64,000 nucleotides of DNA from Paenibacillus taichungensis. GTDB taxonomy: Bacteria > Bacillota > Bacilli > Paenibacillales > Paenibacillaceae. The notes below the pieces were generated by a model. The model made no database searches and was not told the DNA's origin. It saw nothing but the letters and a program-made list of their open reading frames with translations. Shown in pieces: positions 1 to 8,497 of the stretch. Each line of letters starts with the position of its first letter. Within the stretch, counting starts at the first letter, position 1. The stretch is taken from contig NZ_JABMCC010000115.1 of assembly GCF_013359905.1 (NCBI RefSeq), forward strand, positions 620,001 to 684,000, given 5' to 3'. The translations under genes and the position numbers were made by a program.

Positions 1-314
1 AATACATATGCCACCGACGAGGCGTTACCTGGCTGGGACGCATTCCCTTAGCAGAGTTAAATGATAAAGCACTTGCACTTGTGAGTCATTACTCAATCAT
101 TGCGAAATTCGAACACCCAATTACACAGGCTCAACTGGAGCCCTGGGTTTCGATCACCTCTGTAGCCACTGAAGGAGATAATCATTCTTCAGTTAGAGTA
201 GATGAAGGCACTATTCAAGAAGCACTCAATGTTCTAAAAAAGGCATTGCATAGCGAAGAAGAGGACCTGCGAATCCGTGCAGCGGCGGTAATTTTACAAT
301 ACGCCAAATCCTAG
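1..314 (+). CDS. C-terminal part of an unrecognised protein, apparently frameshifted
   Basis: I do not recognise the family. The frame that ends at the TAG at 312-314 is open to the left edge, so the gene begins outside the window. A GTG at 81 would give a 77-residue product, but it has no evident ribosome binding site and is probably internal. Upstream of about position 48 the open frame reads as unnatural, Arg-rich sequence. Frame 1 of the same bases reads a more protein-like acidic stretch (ATDEALPGWDAFP) and hits a stop at 49-51. A single missing T in the run near 48-49 would join the two as DAFP-LAELNDKALALVSHYS. The C-terminus is helical and charged (EALNVLKKALHSEEEDL). This is either a real frameshift or a sequencing error. 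Confidence 0.5.
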   Translation, partial: YICHRRGVTWLGRIPLAELNDKALALVSHYSIIAKFEHPITQAQLEPWVSITSVATEGDNHSSVRVDEGTIQEALNVLKKALHSEEEDLRIRAAAVILQYAKS

Positions 315-560
315 GGGCGTTCTCAAATTGGTTTCTTTAATATCGGCTTCCTAGTTAGGGATAAGAGGTGGGACATAGGACATATGTATATGAGTTAAAT
401 AATAGTTAGTGTTGACCAGACGCCAAATGGTGTCATAATATTTAAGCGACACTACATGGTTTCGAATGAAATTAACTGCTTTTTCTTGGCAATCATATGT
501 AAGAGTGAATCTTTTTAGAAAATACAATAAAATGATTAGCATGATGAAGGATGGTCCCTA

Positions 561-1154
561 ATGACAACTAATAAAACTAATCCCAAGGTGGATGAATATT
601 TAAACAAAGCAATGAAGTGGAAGGAAGAATCAGAGAAGCTAAGAGAGATCGTTCTTTCCTGCGACCTGACCGAAGACTTTAAGTGGATGCATCCTTGTTA
701 CACGTTGGAGAATAAAAACATCGTTATCATTCATGGATTTAAGGAGTATTGTGCGCTTCTTTTCCATAAAGGAGCCTTGTTAAAGGATGAGCAGGGTATT
801 CTAATTCAACAAACAGAAAATGTACAAGCTGCTCGCCAGATCCGGTTCACCAATCTTCAACAAATCGTTGATATGGAAACCATCCTGAAAGAGTACATTC
901 TTGAAGCCATTGAGATTGAAAAGGCCGGATTGAAAGTGGCACTCAAAAAGGATACAGAATATGCTGTTCCAGAAGAGTTTCAAACAAAACTGGATGAAAA
1001 TCCTGATTTGAAAACGGCTTTTGAAGCACTGACACCTGGACGTCAACGGGCATACCTTTTTTATTTTTCCCAACCGAAGCAATCCAAGACTCGCGTGTCC
1101 AGGGTTGAGAAATCTACACAGCAAATTCTGGATGGAAAAGGGTTAAATGATTAA
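561..1154 (+). CDS. ydeI: YdeI family protein (DUF1801 plus OmdA-like domains)
   Basis: The 197-residue product matches the length and layout of the YdeI/OmpD-associated family. An N-terminal DUF1801-type domain covers roughly residues 25-115 (FKWMHPCYTLENKNIVIIHG, then the conserved VQAARQIRFTN). A C-terminal OmdA-type segment follows (ALTPGRQRAYLFYFSQPKQS, then SRVEKS and ILDGKGL near the end). It looks cytosolic. The family's biochemical role is not settled; names such as bacteriocin-protection protein are historical. The ATG at 561 is preceded by GAAGGATGG at 545-553. The gene stands alone and ends at a hairpin terminator. Confidence 0.88.
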   Translation: MTTNKTNPKVDEYLNKAMKWKEESEKLREIVLSCDLTEDFKWMHPCYTLENKNIVIIHGFKEYCALLFHKGALLKDEQGILIQQTENVQAARQIRFTNLQQIVDMETILKEYILEAIEIEKAGLKVALKKDTEYAVPEEFQTKLDENPDLKTAFEALTPGRQRAYLFYFSQPKQSKTRVSRVEKSTQQILDGKGLND

Positions 1155-1209
1155 ACCGTTAATTTAATTTGGGAAGCAGCTGTTTTAAAATTAATTTATA
1201 TTCCTTGAA

Positions 1210-1236
1210 GCACCTGCCTTGGTAGGTGTTTTTTTG
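1210..1236 (+). terminator. Rho-independent terminator after ydeI-like gene
   Basis: A CACCT/AGGTG stem with an inner GCC-TTGGT loop is followed by a run of seven T. Confidence 0.8.
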
Positions 1237-1294
1237 TTTTGTCTTTTGTCGAATATGAAAGCATCTTGTCAAATGTACTATTGCATGGTATCGT

Positions 1295-1309
1295 TGATAA
1301 CGATTATCA
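1295..1309 (+). promoter_or_regulatory. Fur box
   Basis: TGATAAC-G-ATTATCA is a 7-1-7 inverted repeat that fits the Bacillus Fur consensus with one deviation. A third GATAAT-like hexamer lies at 1310-1316. It sits about 28 bp before the start of the iron-binding lipoprotein gene, where Fur would block the promoter under iron sufficiency. Confidence 0.88.
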
Positions 1310-1336
1310 ATATCATTTGAAAAAGGTGGGTTTATT

Positions 1337-2368
1337 TTGCTGAAACGAAGAAATTCAATATGGATTATATCCGTATTTATTGTATTGCTCGTACTGAGTG
1401 CATGTGGTCAGTCCGCAACATCAAGCAATACAACGGAGACCGCAAACACAACCGGAGCTGCGGACACGGAATCATCAAGCGGCTCAACATCTGCGTCTGA
1501 TGCCGATACTACAACAGGTGCCGAAGGAGAGACTGTTACATATCAATCGGATGCAGGTGAAGTGGAAGTACCTGTGGAGCCGAAACGAATTATCGATCTG
1601 ACCGCATTTTCAACAGGGTACTTTGTTGCACTCGATGCTCCAGTCGTCGGAGCCTTGTCAGGTGCAATAAACAACAAGTACATCAAGGATCAGCTCAAAA
1701 GTGAGGGGACAACAGATCTGGGAGAGCAGCCAACAGCTGAGCAACTAATCAGCCTAAAGCCTGATCTGATCATCGCATACACAGGTACGGAAGGTCTCGA
1801 CAAGTTGTCGCAGATTGCACCAGTGGTACAGTTACAATATGGTAAGCACAATTTCAAGGATCTCATGTTGGAGATGGGCAAACTGACCAATAGAGAAGCC
1901 GAAGCAAAAGACTGGATCACACAATGGGAAGCGAAGATAAATGAGTTGAAGCCAAAAGTGCTTGCCGCTGTAGGAGATCGTACAGTCTCCATTTTGAATC
2001 CATACGCCAAAGGATTATTTGTATTTGGTCATAATTACGGTCGTGGTGGTGAAATACTCTATGACGAATTTGGCCTGAAGGCACCAAAAAGGGCTCAGAC
2101 AGAGGCAATTGATAGTGGCACAGGCTGGGCCTCAATCTCGATGGAAGTGTTACCGGAATATGCAGGCGACATCATCTTCACTAGCCCGTGGTCAGGAGAT
2201 ACAACCGATCCGAAGATTGTATACGATAATACGGTGTGGAAAAACCTAACTGCGGTCAAAGAGGGCCATGTGTTCCAGCTTGATCCGACCTCCGATACAT
2301 ACAACGACCCTGTATCGCTTGAAGGTCAGCTGAAGTTTATCTCGGACAGCCTGCTATCGGTGAAGTAG
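1337..2368 (+). CDS. Iron-siderophore ABC transporter substrate-binding lipoprotein
   Basis: The product is a 343-residue lipoprotein anchored on the outer face of the membrane, expected to bind a ferric siderophore and hand it to an ABC permease. The signal peptide ends in a lipobox (LSAC, Cys23). A Ser/Thr-rich linker covers residues 24-60. A class III periplasmic-binding domain (Peripla_BP_2) begins near KRIIDLTAFSTGYFVALDAP. The TTG start is set by AAAGGTGGG six bases upstream. A Fur box precedes it. No permease or ATPase gene is nearby, so it must use components encoded elsewhere. The frataxin-like iron chaperone gene follows directly after a terminator. The substrate cannot be read from the sequence. 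Confidence 0.9.
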   Translation: MLKRRNSIWIISVFIVLLVLSACGQSATSSNTTETANTTGAADTESSSGSTSASDADTTTGAEGETVTYQSDAGEVEVPVEPKRIIDLTAFSTGYFVALDAPVVGALSGAINNKYIKDQLKSEGTTDLGEQPTAEQLISLKPDLIIAYTGTEGLDKLSQIAPVVQLQYGKHNFKDLMLEMGKLTNREAEAKDWITQWEAKINELKPKVLAAVGDRTVSILNPYAKGLFVFGHNYGRGGEILYDEFGLKAPKRAQTEAIDSGTGWASISMEVLPEYAGDIIFTSPWSGDTTDPKIVYDNTVWKNLTAVKEGHVFQLDPTSDTYNDPVSLEGQLKFISDSLLSVK

Positions 2369-2392
2369 TCATTGAGTAATATATATTCTTTC

Positions 2393-2425
2393 AACCCTTT
2401 GGCGAATCTGGACCAAAGGGTTTTT
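2393..2425 (+). terminator. Terminator between the iron lipoprotein and fra
   Basis: Perfect 10-bp arms AACCCTTTGG/CCAAAGGGTT with a 10-nt loop, followed by T residues. It lies inside the longest possible reading frame of the next gene, which argues that fra starts downstream, at 2492. Confidence 0.85.
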
Positions 2426-2491
2426 CAATTTCATTTTCATGATAATATGAGAGGAAGTATGCGAAATAAATCTTGGTTAGGAGAAGATAAT

Positions 2492-2863
2492 ATGGACGTT
2501 TTTGCAGAATATCTAGCACGAATTGATAACCTGGGACATCGGGACCGTACGGAAGAAGTTTTAGAATGGATTATCAAGAAGTACCCAAATTTAGTACCTA
2601 AAATAGCGTGGAATCAGCCCATGTTTACCGATCATGGCACATTTATTATTGGATTTAGTGTATCCAAACATCATTTGGCTGTGGCGCCTGAGAAGGCAGG
2701 GATTAATCATTTTTCCGATGAAATTGTGAAGGCCGGCTATGAGCACACCAAGGAGTTGGTGCGTATCCGGTGGGATGGACCGGTTGATTTTTCATTACTG
2801 GAACGAATGATTGATTTCAACATTACGGAAAAAGCAGACTGTTCAACCTTTTGGCGGAAATAG
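2492..2863 (+). CDS. fra: Frataxin-like intracellular iron chaperone (Fra/YdhG)
   Basis: The protein is 123 residues from the ATG at 2492, very close in length and sequence to B. subtilis Fra (YdhG), a DUF1801 protein with a frataxin-like fold that supplies iron for Fe-S cluster and haem synthesis. Recognisable segments are MDVFAEYLARI, KIAWNQPMFTDHGTFIIGFS, HLAVAPEKAG and the C-terminal EKADCSTFWRK. A longer frame opens at 2372, but it would translate through a strong terminator hairpin. AGGAGAAG at 2479-2486 is well placed for the ATG at 2492. It follows a Fur-controlled siderophore-binding lipoprotein, so uptake and intracellular handling of iron sit side by side. Cotranscription could only come from terminator readthrough. 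Confidence 0.93.
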   Translation: MDVFAEYLARIDNLGHRDRTEEVLEWIIKKYPNLVPKIAWNQPMFTDHGTFIIGFSVSKHHLAVAPEKAGINHFSDEIVKAGYEHTKELVRIRWDGPVDFSLLERMIDFNITEKADCSTFWRK

Positions 2864-2885
2864 GCATGATCGATAGCCTACAACA

Positions 2886-2925
2886 AAAGACCTCGCTCTC
2901 ACTTATGTCGGTGAGCGGGGTCTTT
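2886..2925. terminator. Bidirectional terminator between fra and the lysR gene
   Basis: A long stem, AAAGACC-CGCTC-CAC with GTGAGCG-GGTCTTT, lies between two convergent genes and is T/A-flanked on both sides. Confidence 0.85.
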
Positions 2926-2933
2926 GTAATGGG

Positions 2934-3824
2934 TTATTCAGCAATTGGTTTGCACATTGCACCAAAATAATCTATGACTACGCTGCTAAACGCGATAGCT
3001 GCTTTCGATATATATCTGTTTTTATGCGACAATAAAGCAATTTCCCTCACTAGGTTCTGATCCTCGATCCGGAGATATACAATTCGTTCCTGCGGGTTTC
3101 TTGCTGTATTGGGTATAAAGGCAATCCCAATCTCCGCCTCCACAAGTGCAGTTAATCTTGCAGGCTCATCTCCTTCATAAACATACTTCGGTACGAATCC
3201 GACGGATTGACATTTGGAGTCCACCAGATCACGAATACCATATCCTTTTTTCACCCCCACAAACCACTCATCCTTAAGCTCTTCTAATGTGATGCTGCTT
3301 CGATTCGCATATTGATGACCGAGAGGCACAGCAACTACAATTGGGTCCTGGAACAGCATCTGACATTCGATTTCATCTCCCTGGATTGGAGGGGAAGACA
3401 GACAAAAATCAATTTCGCCTCGGTGGAGAAGCGTGCACATTTCTTCCAACGTAACCATTTGTACATGAAACTGAACATTCGGCTTATTTTTTCGGAATTC
3501 CCGCAAGATTCCTGGTAATGTGCTTGCTGTAGTAACTGCCAATTGAAGTGTACCGTGATCCGGGTTGGAGAGATCAGCAATTTCCTGTTTTCCCTGTTCC
3601 AATTCGAATAAGGCTTTTTCGGTCCGTCGAAGGAATGTTCTTCCGAATTCGTTTAACCGCAGTTTTCTGCCCAATCGATCAAATAACGGTGCACCCAAGT
3701 CATCCTCCAAACGTTGTATCGTCTTGCTCAGTGAGGATTGAGTGACATGCAGCTTACCCGCAGCTTCTGTCACATGTTCACATCGGGCTAACGTCAGAAA
3801 ATAGCGTAGCTGAAGAAGTTCCAT
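2934..3824 (-). CDS. LysR family transcriptional regulator
   Basis: A 296-residue LysR-type regulator of standard length. The winged helix-turn-helix occupies residues 1-60 (TEAAGKLHVTQSSLSKTIQRLEDDLGAPLFDR), and a LysR substrate-binding domain follows from about residue 90 (LQLAVTTASTLPGILREF). It is divergently transcribed from the exporter gene starting at 3936, with a 111-bp shared promoter region, the usual arrangement for a LysR protein controlling its neighbour. B. subtilis yybE-yybF has the same LysR-MFS pairing, recalled from memory. The inducer is unknown. Confidence 0.92.
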   Translation of the reverse strand: MELLQLRYFLTLARCEHVTEAAGKLHVTQSSLSKTIQRLEDDLGAPLFDRLGRKLRLNEFGRTFLRRTEKALFELEQGKQEIADLSNPDHGTLQLAVTTASTLPGILREFRKNKPNVQFHVQMVTLEEMCTLLHRGEIDFCLSSPPIQGDEIECQMLFQDPIVVAVPLGHQYANRSSITLEELKDEWFVGVKKGYGIRDLVDSKCQSVGFVPKYVYEGDEPARLTALVEAEIGIAFIPNTARNPQERIVYLRIEDQNLVREIALLSHKNRYISKAAIAFSSVVIDYFGAMCKPIAE

Positions 3825-3935
3825 TTCGCACCACTCTCTTATTCCTTTTAGTTCATCAAATCATAACATAAAATGCGTTGGAATAAATAAAGGGATTCCA
3901 TTAAGATGACAACAGAAGAAGGAGGGATATACATA

Positions 3936-5321
3936 ATGAATGTTCGAAATATATGGTTAATGATATCTGTGGGCTTGGGAATCATGCTGAATCCGCTCAA
4001 TTCCTCCATGATATCTATAGCAATTGCAAGACTACAACAGGAGTTTATACTTGATGTTACGACCGTGTCATGGATTATTTTTTCCTTTTACATTGCAAGT
4101 GCTGTGGCTCAACCGGTCATGGGCAAGTGCAGTGATCTGTTCGGCCGCAGAAAGATATTCCTTATCGGTCTGGTTGTTGTCTTTGGTTCCTCCATGTTAG
4201 CTCCGTTATCTCCAGACTTTTCTTGGCTTATCGTATTCCGGATCATTCAATCTGTTGGCACAAGCATGATGGTAGCCGTCGGAATGGCGATTGTAAGAAT
4301 CCACGTTACTGAGAAACAGGCTGCTGCCCTGTCTATCCTTGCGATGTTCCTGTCTGGTGCAGCCGCGGTAGGCCCTTTTATTGGCGGTGTATTGATTCAT
4401 TGGTGGGACTGGCAAAGTATTTTTCTAGTGAATATTCCATTGGTAATCGCAAGCTTTATATTCGCCTGGAAAACCATTCCCAAAGAAGCGACCCTCAAAT
4501 CCAACTATGGCGACATGTCCATCAGAAAATGGTTCCTGCTGATTGATGCGCCCGGCATACTTTTGTTTACCGTCGCATTGGTGACTCTGCTAATGAGCGT
4601 GCTTTCCGTTAAATCAACCGGACATCTTTTAACTTGGCACCTTATGGCAGGAGGGATCGGATTGCTTGCATTAGCAAGTTTTATCCGACATGAATTGAAA
4701 ACAGCGTCCCCCTTTATTCCGCTGAGGGTATTTGCCAAATATCCCGAAATGACCTGGGTGAATGTACAATTTATGCTGGTTAACACTCTGTTTTACGCTC
4801 TGTTTTTTGGTGTGCCATCTTATTTACAGCAGGTACGCCATCTGAACGAAGTTCATACAGGACTATTGATGCTAACCCTTGGTTTATGTTCACTCATCTG
4901 TTCTCCTCTCGCCGGACGCTGGATTGACAAATCAGGTACGCGGCCAGCTTTGATCGTTTCAGCGGTGTTAATGACGTGCGGGTCCATCTGGATTGTGGCA
5001 TTGGATAAAGGCTCACCAGTGGTGAATGTCATCTTGCCCTTAGCTGTATTTGGTATAAGTAATGGGCTCAACAGTGTTGGTATGCAGGCGGATTTGTTTA
5101 AAAGCACACCCAAAGATATGATCGGTGTCGCATCAGGTATTTTTAATACATCGAGATATCTGGGGACCATTTTGTCATCGTTGTTGATTGGAATTGTCAT
5201 GGGAGACACATTCAGTTTTATAGGATTTCAAACGCTTGGAATCATCCTGACAGTATTAGCTGCATCTTTAATCATCATGACCTTACGACGCCAGAAATCA
5301 TCCTCAACGCAGACGTTATAG
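3936..5321 (+). CDS. 14-TM MFS drug exporter (DHA2 type)
   Basis: A 461-residue membrane protein with about 14 hydrophobic segments, as in the DHA2 (QacA/EmrB) proton-antiport group. Motif A appears as GKCSDLFGRRK after TM2, and the antiporter motif C as GAAAVGPFIGG in TM5. The longest frame begins at 3906, but AAGGAGGG at 3918-3925 fits the ATG at 3936 (MNVRNIW), so that start is used here. It is divergent from the LysR gene, its likely regulator. Export of a toxic or antimicrobial compound is the family expectation; the substrate is unknown. Confidence 0.9.
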   Translation: MNVRNIWLMISVGLGIMLNPLNSSMISIAIARLQQEFILDVTTVSWIIFSFYIASAVAQPVMGKCSDLFGRRKIFLIGLVVVFGSSMLAPLSPDFSWLIVFRIIQSVGTSMMVAVGMAIVRIHVTEKQAAALSILAMFLSGAAAVGPFIGGVLIHWWDWQSIFLVNIPLVIASFIFAWKTIPKEATLKSNYGDMSIRKWFLLIDAPGILLFTVALVTLLMSVLSVKSTGHLLTWHLMAGGIGLLALASFIRHELKTASPFIPLRVFAKYPEMTWVNVQFMLVNTLFYALFFGVPSYLQQVRHLNEVHTGLLMLTLGLCSLICSPLAGRWIDKSGTRPALIVSAVLMTCGSIWIVALDKGSPVVNVILPLAVFGISNGLNSVGMQADLFKSTPKDMIGVASGIFNTSRYLGTILSSLLIGIVMGDTFSFIGFQTLGIILTVLAASLIIMTLRRQKSSSTQTL

Positions 5322-5345
5322 TGCCGAATCTCATAATTCATATCA

Positions 5346-6209
5346 TTACGTAGTCATATATTGCTTTCGAAATTGAAGCGGAGAAAACCCGATATACCGT
5401 TTGAAACAGGATGAGAAGTAGGGAGCATAACGAAAGCCCACTTCTTCTGCAATGCGATCAATCAACCAGTCTGTAGTAACCAGTAATCGCTTTGCACGTT
5501 CTAAACGAAGTTCATTTAAATATTCAATTGGCGTTTTACCATACTTCATCTTCATGCAACGGATAACATAGTTGGGATGAAAATGGAGAGCTGCTGCCAA
5601 CGTTTCATTCGTGACCTTTGTCTTGTAATTCTGTTGAATATATATTGCTGCTTGTTCTGCTAATCGTGTCTGCACGGAATCCATAACCCGCAAGCTGCCT
5701 TCTTCCAGCATGGAAAGCAATTCACCTAGCAAGCGCTGCTCCTGCCAAAAGGAGCTATCCATTTCTAGTGTCAATAATTGCTCCAGAAGATTGAAAGCCG
5801 CTTGTGGATGGGCTAATTTCGAATGTTTAGGAAGCCTTAACGTATAAGGATTGCCAAACGGTCTGGAGGAATCTTGCAACTCCGGTTCATGATCAGAAGA
5901 GGTCAGCAAGCTTTCATATCTTTCAACATGCTCGAAATGCAGCCAGTAAAATACCGTTTTATGTGTACACGGCCTGACCGAATAGTGTTTTCCTTCTGGC
6001 AGCAGGATTAGTGAGTCTCCTTTCTCCAAGGTCCATTGCTGATCATTCTCTCCAATATATAATTCTCCCTTGACCACAATCAGTACATCGTAGATACCAA
6101 GCTTTTTCCGGTTCGGATGTTGATCTCCGATTTCATATTCAGAACGTCCTGCTCCTAGATAATAGGGGAGTTGGGGGACGTTAAGCTCTATGATTCCATC
6201 TCCATTCAA
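5346..6209 (-). CDS. AraC family regulator with N-terminal cupin domain
   Basis: A 287-residue regulator. The N-terminal half is a cupin-like sensor (YDVLIVVKGELYIGENDQQWTLEKGDSLILLPEGKHY). The C-terminal 100 residues are a double helix-turn-helix (VTNETLAAALHFHPNYVIRCMK, then LIDRIAEEVGFRYAPYFSSCFKRYIGFSP). A TTG start at 6209 has GGGAGGG nine bases before it. It is divergent from the GH127 arabinofuranosidase gene, so it probably senses an arabinose-type or oligosaccharide ligand and activates that gene; this is inferred from position. Confidence 0.92.
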   Translation of the reverse strand: MNGDGIIELNVPQLPYYLGAGRSEYEIGDQHPNRKKLGIYDVLIVVKGELYIGENDQQWTLEKGDSLILLPEGKHYSVRPCTHKTVFYWLHFEHVERYESLLTSSDHEPELQDSSRPFGNPYTLRLPKHSKLAHPQAAFNLLEQLLTLEMDSSFWQEQRLLGELLSMLEEGSLRVMDSVQTRLAEQAAIYIQQNYKTKVTNETLAAALHFHPNYVIRCMKMKYGKTPIEYLNELRLERAKRLLVTTDWLIDRIAEEVGFRYAPYFSSCFKRYIGFSPLQFRKQYMTT

Positions 6210-6335
6210 AACAGATAACCCTCCCTATTAGTGTTAAATTTTATAGAAAAAAGTTCAATTCAATTCTATTTTCCCATGTAATCACAGCTTATAATTGAAA
6301 ACCACAAGAGTCAATTTTATAGGAGGAATTCCATA

Positions 6336-8279
6336 ATGCGAAAAGCCAAAGTAGCCATTCAAGACACCTTCTGGAAAGAATACTCCGAATTAGTCCGTCA
6401 GACTGTCATTCCTTATCAATGGGAAGCGCTAAATGATCGAATCGAAGGCGCGGAGCCGAGCTATGCCATCCGTAATTTCCGAATTGCAGCTGGCTTGGAG
6501 AAAGGTGAATTCGGGGGATGGGTATTTCAGGATAGTGATCTCTACAAATGGTTGGAAGCGGTTGCTTATTCAATCAGTAACCAACCTGATCCCAAGCTGG
6601 AGAGCATCGCTGATGAAGTGATTGATCTGATTGGTCAAGCTCAACATGAAAATGGCTATGTAAATACCTACTTCACCATTAAAGAGCCTGGAAGACAATG
6701 GACCAATCTGTATGAAGCTCACGAGCTATATTGTGCTGGACATATGATAGAGGCAGCAGTTGCATATTATCATGCGACAGGGAAACGCATTTTTCTCGAC
6801 ATCGCATGTCGGTTCGCTGATCTCATTGATAGCTTGTTTGGAACCGAGCAAGGTAAAATTCAGGCGTATTGTGGGCACCAGGAAATTGAATTAGCTCTGA
6901 TTAAACTGTACAACGTTACAGGAGAACAACGTTATTTGAATCTGAGCAGTTATTTCATTAATGAGCGCGGTAACAAGCCAAGTTATTTCGTGGAAGAGTG
7001 GGAACGCCGGGGAAGGAAAAATAATTGGTCACAGGGGACTCCCAATCTTGAGGTATATCAGTCTCATCTGCCAGTGAGAGAACAAACGGTCGCTGTGGGT
7101 CACTCTGTTCGTGCAGTCTATATGTACACCGCCATGGCCGATTTGGCACGCCTCACGAATGATTCAAGTTTGCGAGAAGCCTGTGAGCGGCTCTGGATCA
7201 ATACAACGCGCAAGCAAATGTATATTACCGGCGGCATAGGTGCAACACATCTGGGGGAAGCATTCACGTTTGACTATGATCTGCCTAACGATACGGTTTA
7301 TGCAGAGACCTGTGCCTCCATTGGACTAATTTTCTGGGCACGTCGGATGCTGCAATTGGAAGCCAAAAGTGACTATGCTGACGTCATGGAAAGAGCACTA
7401 TACAATAATGTACTTGGCAGCATGTCCAAAGATGGACAACATTTCTTCTATGTAAATCCACTAGAGGTATACCCGGACGCAAGTGAAAAAAATCCAGACA
7501 AACATCATGTGAAGCCCGTACGGCAGAAATGGTTTGGTTGTTCATGCTGTCCGCCTAATGTGGCACGTTTATTGAGTTCACTTCATGATTATATTTATGA
7601 CATATCTAATGACGGAAAAACGGTGTATGTGCACTTGTTTATCGGTAGCGAGCTTCAATGGGTGACAGGAGACGGTCTGCAAGTAACAGTACACCAACGA
7701 TCCGAATTACCGTGGCATGGAAAGGTGGAGTTCTCGATTTCTTTGGCTGGTAATGATGCTAAAGCTGCTCCATTTGAGATTGCAGTCCGCATTCCTCAGT
7801 GGTTTCAAAGTCAGGATCCAATATTAAAGATCAACGGAGAACCTCAACATTATCGTAAGCATAATGGTTATGCAAAAATGGAACGTGCTTGGTCCGATGG
7901 TGATACAGTAGAGTGGATATTGCCACTAGAGACCCAATTGATCGCTGCTCATCCTCTGATCCGACCAGATGCTGGGAAAGCTGCCATCCAACGCGGCCCA
8001 CTCGTTTATTGCCTGGAGCAAGTGGATAATGGATCTCCACTGTCTTCACTCTCATTCGCAGAGGAGCCAGAGTTGAGAGAACACGAAACGCCTGAACTGC
8101 TTGGTGGCTGCATTACTGTAGAAGTTGATGGGCTACTTGTGGATGAATCCGTGTGGTTGGATAATCAACCTTACAAGCCGTTACACAAAAACGTCAAACC
8201 AGTACAACTCACAGCAATCCCTTATTATTTATGGGGCAATCGACAAGCCGGAGAAATGAATGTTTGGCTTCGTACCTGA
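6336..8279 (+). CDS. GH127 beta-L-arabinofuranosidase
   Basis: A 647-residue cytosolic enzyme (no signal peptide) of glycoside hydrolase family 127 (old DUF1680), similar in length to the characterised HypBA1. The family removes beta-L-arabinofuranose from arabino-oligosaccharides such as those of plant hydroxyproline-rich glycoproteins. Retained features are a Glu in GEAF (E308, matching the HypBA1 acid/base by spacing), the metal ligands in ETC (E324, C326), and the CSCC motif (C402-C405) that holds the zinc-bound Cys nucleophile. The ATG is preceded by AGGAGGAA. It is divergent from an AraC regulator. The oligosaccharide importer is not in the window. Confidence 0.93.
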   Translation: MRKAKVAIQDTFWKEYSELVRQTVIPYQWEALNDRIEGAEPSYAIRNFRIAAGLEKGEFGGWVFQDSDLYKWLEAVAYSISNQPDPKLESIADEVIDLIGQAQHENGYVNTYFTIKEPGRQWTNLYEAHELYCAGHMIEAAVAYYHATGKRIFLDIACRFADLIDSLFGTEQGKIQAYCGHQEIELALIKLYNVTGEQRYLNLSSYFINERGNKPSYFVEEWERRGRKNNWSQGTPNLEVYQSHLPVREQTVAVGHSVRAVYMYTAMADLARLTNDSSLREACERLWINTTRKQMYITGGIGATHLGEAFTFDYDLPNDTVYAETCASIGLIFWARRMLQLEAKSDYADVMERALYNNVLGSMSKDGQHFFYVNPLEVYPDASEKNPDKHHVKPVRQKWFGCSCCPPNVARLLSSLHDYIYDISNDGKTVYVHLFIGSELQWVTGDGLQVTVHQRSELPWHGKVEFSISLAGNDAKAAPFEIAVRIPQWFQSQDPILKINGEPQHYRKHNGYAKMERAWSDGDTVEWILPLETQLIAAHPLIRPDAGKAAIQRGPLVYCLEQVDNGSPLSSLSFAEEPELREHETPELLGGCITVEVDGLLVDESVWLDNQPYKPLHKNVKPVQLTAIPYYLWGNRQAGEMNVWLRT

Positions 8280-8336
8280 CTCTATAACTCGTTTGTGACA
8301 CCTTTCATTGAAAATCGGTAAAGAGACACAATTACT

Positions 8337-8363
8337 AAAAGTCGCCTAAATAGCGACTTTTTG
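8337..8363 (+). terminator. Terminator after the GH127 gene
   Basis: AAAAGTCGC/GCGACTTTT stem with a seven-base loop, ending in T residues. It shares its GTCGCC core with the terminators at 10785 and 40662. Confidence 0.85.
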
Positions 8364-8497
8364 CTTTATGGTCATGCTCATTTAATACAAACAGCTTCTT
8401 TTTTTAAACGAAATTTAAGATACGCATTAAACCAATGTAAGGTTGATCTTCTATACTTGCCTCTGAGCTTCAAAAATCATTCGAGGGAGAGATTTAT

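Noticed and set aside
351..542. A 63-codon minus-strand ORF upstream of the YdeI-family gene
   Set aside because: The first residues are hydrophobic and the rest does not resemble a known family; no ribosome binding site. The 315-560 gap otherwise shows nothing.
801..1124. A 107-codon minus-strand ORF inside the YdeI-family gene
   Set aside because: Shadow frame of a clearly coding gene; low-complexity Leu/Phe/Cys product.
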